Of a stretch of 64,000 nt of DNA, positions 62,644-64,000 are shown piece by piece (position 1 is the first letter of the stretch; each line of letters starts with the position of its first letter). The translations under genes were made by a program, and so were the position numbers. The DNA comes from Shouchella patagoniensis. Lineage in GTDB: Bacteria; Bacillota; Bacilli; Bacillales; Bacillaceae_D. The stretch covers positions 4,279,938 to 4,343,937 of the forward strand of contig NZ_KV917377.1 of NCBI RefSeq assembly GCF_002019705.1. The letters run 5' to 3'. The notes beneath the pieces are model-generated. The model was given only the letters and a program-made list of their open reading frames with translations, was not told where the DNA came from and searched no databases.

Positions 62644-62667
62644 CCCCTGTCCGATAAAGGACAAAGG
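62644..62667 (-). terminator. terminator of the HlyC/CorC gene
   Basis: CCTTTGTCC and GGACAGGGG pair on the minus strand around six bases, followed by TTTTATT. Confidence 0.7.
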
Positions 62668-62675
62668 TTAGTGAA

Positions 62676-63926
62676 TTACGATACCTCGGTTGGAAAATCC
62701 TGCTTAACAATACTCATTTTTAAAATTCGTTTGCGCTCTAAGTCCGTCTCAAGCACAGTAAAAAGTAGATTTTCCGTCTCGAACACTTCCCCTTTTGATG
62801 GTAAGCGGCCAAAATGTTTTAACGCAAAACCAGCGAGGTTGTTTTCCCCCTCTGGGATGTCTGTCCCAAATACATTGTTCAGTTTCCGAAGGGAGAGCTT
62901 TCCATGACATTCAATTTTTCTATCCGTGATGGAATCAATTAAGCTATCTTCTTCATGATCGGTTTCGTCTTCAATTTCTTGTCCAATCATTACTTCAATA
63001 ATGTCTTCGTGTGTGATAATGCCTTCTGTTCCGCCATATTCATCAAAGACAATCGCCATATGTTTACGTTCCTGCATCATTTTTCTGAAAATGACTTCAA
63101 CTGACTGAAATTCAAACACAACAAGCGGTTTCATATCACTAAATTCTGTTATGTGCTTATGGAGCTCTAATGACCAAGAAGCCAAGAATTTTGAATGGAA
63201 GATACCAGTAATTGTATCTCGGTCTTCCTTATAAATCGGATAACGTGTATAGCGATTGTTGATAACAAAGTCCCTGACTTCTTCATACGGTGTGTCTTCC
63301 TGAATGGCTTCGATTTCAATTCGGGGTGTATTAATGACGTCTTTCACATCAAGCTCCCTAAAGTCGAGAATCCCTTTAATCCGGTGGGATTCATCTTTCT
63401 CAAAGGTACCTTCACCACTGGCGATATCGACAATAGCTCGCAGCTCTTCTTTTGAATACGATTCTTCCTTTGGCTGATTTTTTGATAGAACACGGATAAT
63501 GGATCCGGTTGCTAAGTTAAGTAAGTATGTAACGGGCTTTAAGATAATCATAACCGTACGTATGATTGGTGACACGAGTAAAGCAATCTTTTCCGGAAAT
63601 GATGCTGCAATTGATTTAGGTAACACTTCAGCAAATATAATGATGGTCACAGTTAAAACAGCCGTTGCTAAAGCGACGCTAATGCCGTAATCAATGGCAA
63701 CCATTGTCACAAGGGTTGGCAATAAAATGTTTGCAATATTGTTTCCAATTAGAATTGTTGTAATGAATTGGTCTGGTCGTGATACAAGTTTTAATAGCCC
63801 TTCGGATTTTCTGTCTCCTGTAGAAGCTTTTGTTTGAATCTTCATCTTGTTTGCTGCGGTCAGCGCTGTTTCACTTCCTGAAAAGAAAAGCGAAGCAAGC
63901 AAACAAGCAATTATAGCAAATAGCAC
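62676..63926 (-). CDS. hemolysin-family (HlyC/CorC, CNNM-type) membrane protein
   Basis: The start is GTG at 63926 behind AGGAGG at 8 nt, giving 416 residues; the TTG at 63965 would place that site inside the gene. The order is a DUF21/CNNM transmembrane domain (SLFFSGSETALTAANKMK, VLTVTIIIFAEVLPKSIAA), tandem CBS domains (PRIEIEAIQEDTPYEEVRDFVINNRYTRYPIYKEDRDTITGIF; MAIVFDEYGGTEGIITHEDIIEVMIG) and a C-terminal CorC_HlyC domain (LSLRKLNNVFGTDIPEGENNLAGFAL). Relatives (YhdP, MpfA, CorB/C) export Mg2+ or affect ion tolerance; hemolysin is historical naming. Confidence 0.92.
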   Translation of the reverse strand: MLFAIIACLLASLFFSGSETALTAANKMKIQTKASTGDRKSEGLLKLVSRPDQFITTILIGNNIANILLPTLVTMVAIDYGISVALATAVLTVTIIIFAEVLPKSIAASFPEKIALLVSPIIRTVMIILKPVTYLLNLATGSIIRVLSKNQPKEESYSKEELRAIVDIASGEGTFEKDESHRIKGILDFRELDVKDVINTPRIEIEAIQEDTPYEEVRDFVINNRYTRYPIYKEDRDTITGIFHSKFLASWSLELHKHITEFSDMKPLVVFEFQSVEVIFRKMMQERKHMAIVFDEYGGTEGIITHEDIIEVMIGQEIEDETDHEEDSLIDSITDRKIECHGKLSLRKLNNVFGTDIPEGENNLAGFALKHFGRLPSKGEVFETENLLFTVLETDLERKRILKMSIVKQDFPTEVS

Positions 63927-64000
63927 TAGATGCGCCTCCTGAATGGAATATGTATTGTTAATCAAGTAATCAAGATGATTAAAACAGAAAAGAAAAGGAT

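Overview
The window looks like a chromosomal segment of a spore-forming, low-to-moderate GC member of the Bacillaceae. A Ger-type germinant receptor operon opens it, Shine-Dalgarno sequences are strong (AAGGAGG types), TTG and GTG starts are frequent, and families such as HelD, PaiB, YtpB, PadR and HlyC/CorC occur. An alkaliphile-group Bacillus relative is plausible but is inference. I found no rRNA, tRNA, CRISPR array or replication origin.

Layout. 1-2.3 kb: end of a germinant receptor operon (C subunit, B subunit, small D-like protein). 2.4-17.6 kb: a decayed accessory stretch with a few intact genes (DinB, alpha/beta hydrolase, GNAT, MFS, SDR, alcohol dehydrogenase) among broken ones: an NAD-epimerase, a retron RT-TOPRIM gene fused head-to-head to a truncated cat gene, AraC, aldo/keto reductase, maltose acetyltransferase, NmrA and a lipase. 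17.3-25.8 kb: a broken lipoprotein, a coupled pair of small membrane peptides, helD, a TetR/YhgE-type divergent pair, a deleted carbonic anhydrase, a secreted peptidoglycan-binding protein and a methyltransferase. 26.1-29.5 kb: an IS3 remnant, then a lipoprotein / lipase-fold / small-helical-protein cassette. 29.5-35.3 kb: cutC, an esterase, paiB, a lipoprotein, ytpB and a Cys-rich coat-like protein.

35.9-43.2 kb holds the most interesting intact locus. Three tightly coupled genes encode a class III aminotransferase fused to an acyl-thioester-reductase-like domain, a BtaA-like 3-amino-3-carboxypropyl transferase and an ELFV dehydrogenase. A second, co-directional unit of TetR, DUF5367 and acyl-CoA dehydrogenase follows. 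The logic resembles alkylamine formation in tambjamine biosynthesis (TamH/TamP) with an added amino acid head group, which suggests an uncharacterised amino-lipid or alkylamine product.

43.2-58.8 kb: an rtcB remnant, cls, a WYL regulator with a GyrI-like protein, and a truncated Nudix gene. An ISL3-type element (about 48031-51295) carries a PadR regulator and an MFS efflux gene as cargo. It has recognisable terminal repeats and a 7-bp target duplication, and sits exactly at the 3' end of another MFS gene that is paired with an ArsR repressor. AraC, a frameshifted LysE, IclR, GltS and a hypothetical gene follow. 58.9-62.3 kb: a second lipase-fold cassette flanked by decayed copies of its first, membrane-anchored gene. 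Both lipase cassettes match the architecture I recall for the type VII-secreted reverse-domain lipase TslA with its TilA immunity protein and small helical partners. 62.3-63.9 kb: a small membrane protein and an HlyC/CorC-type transporter gene.
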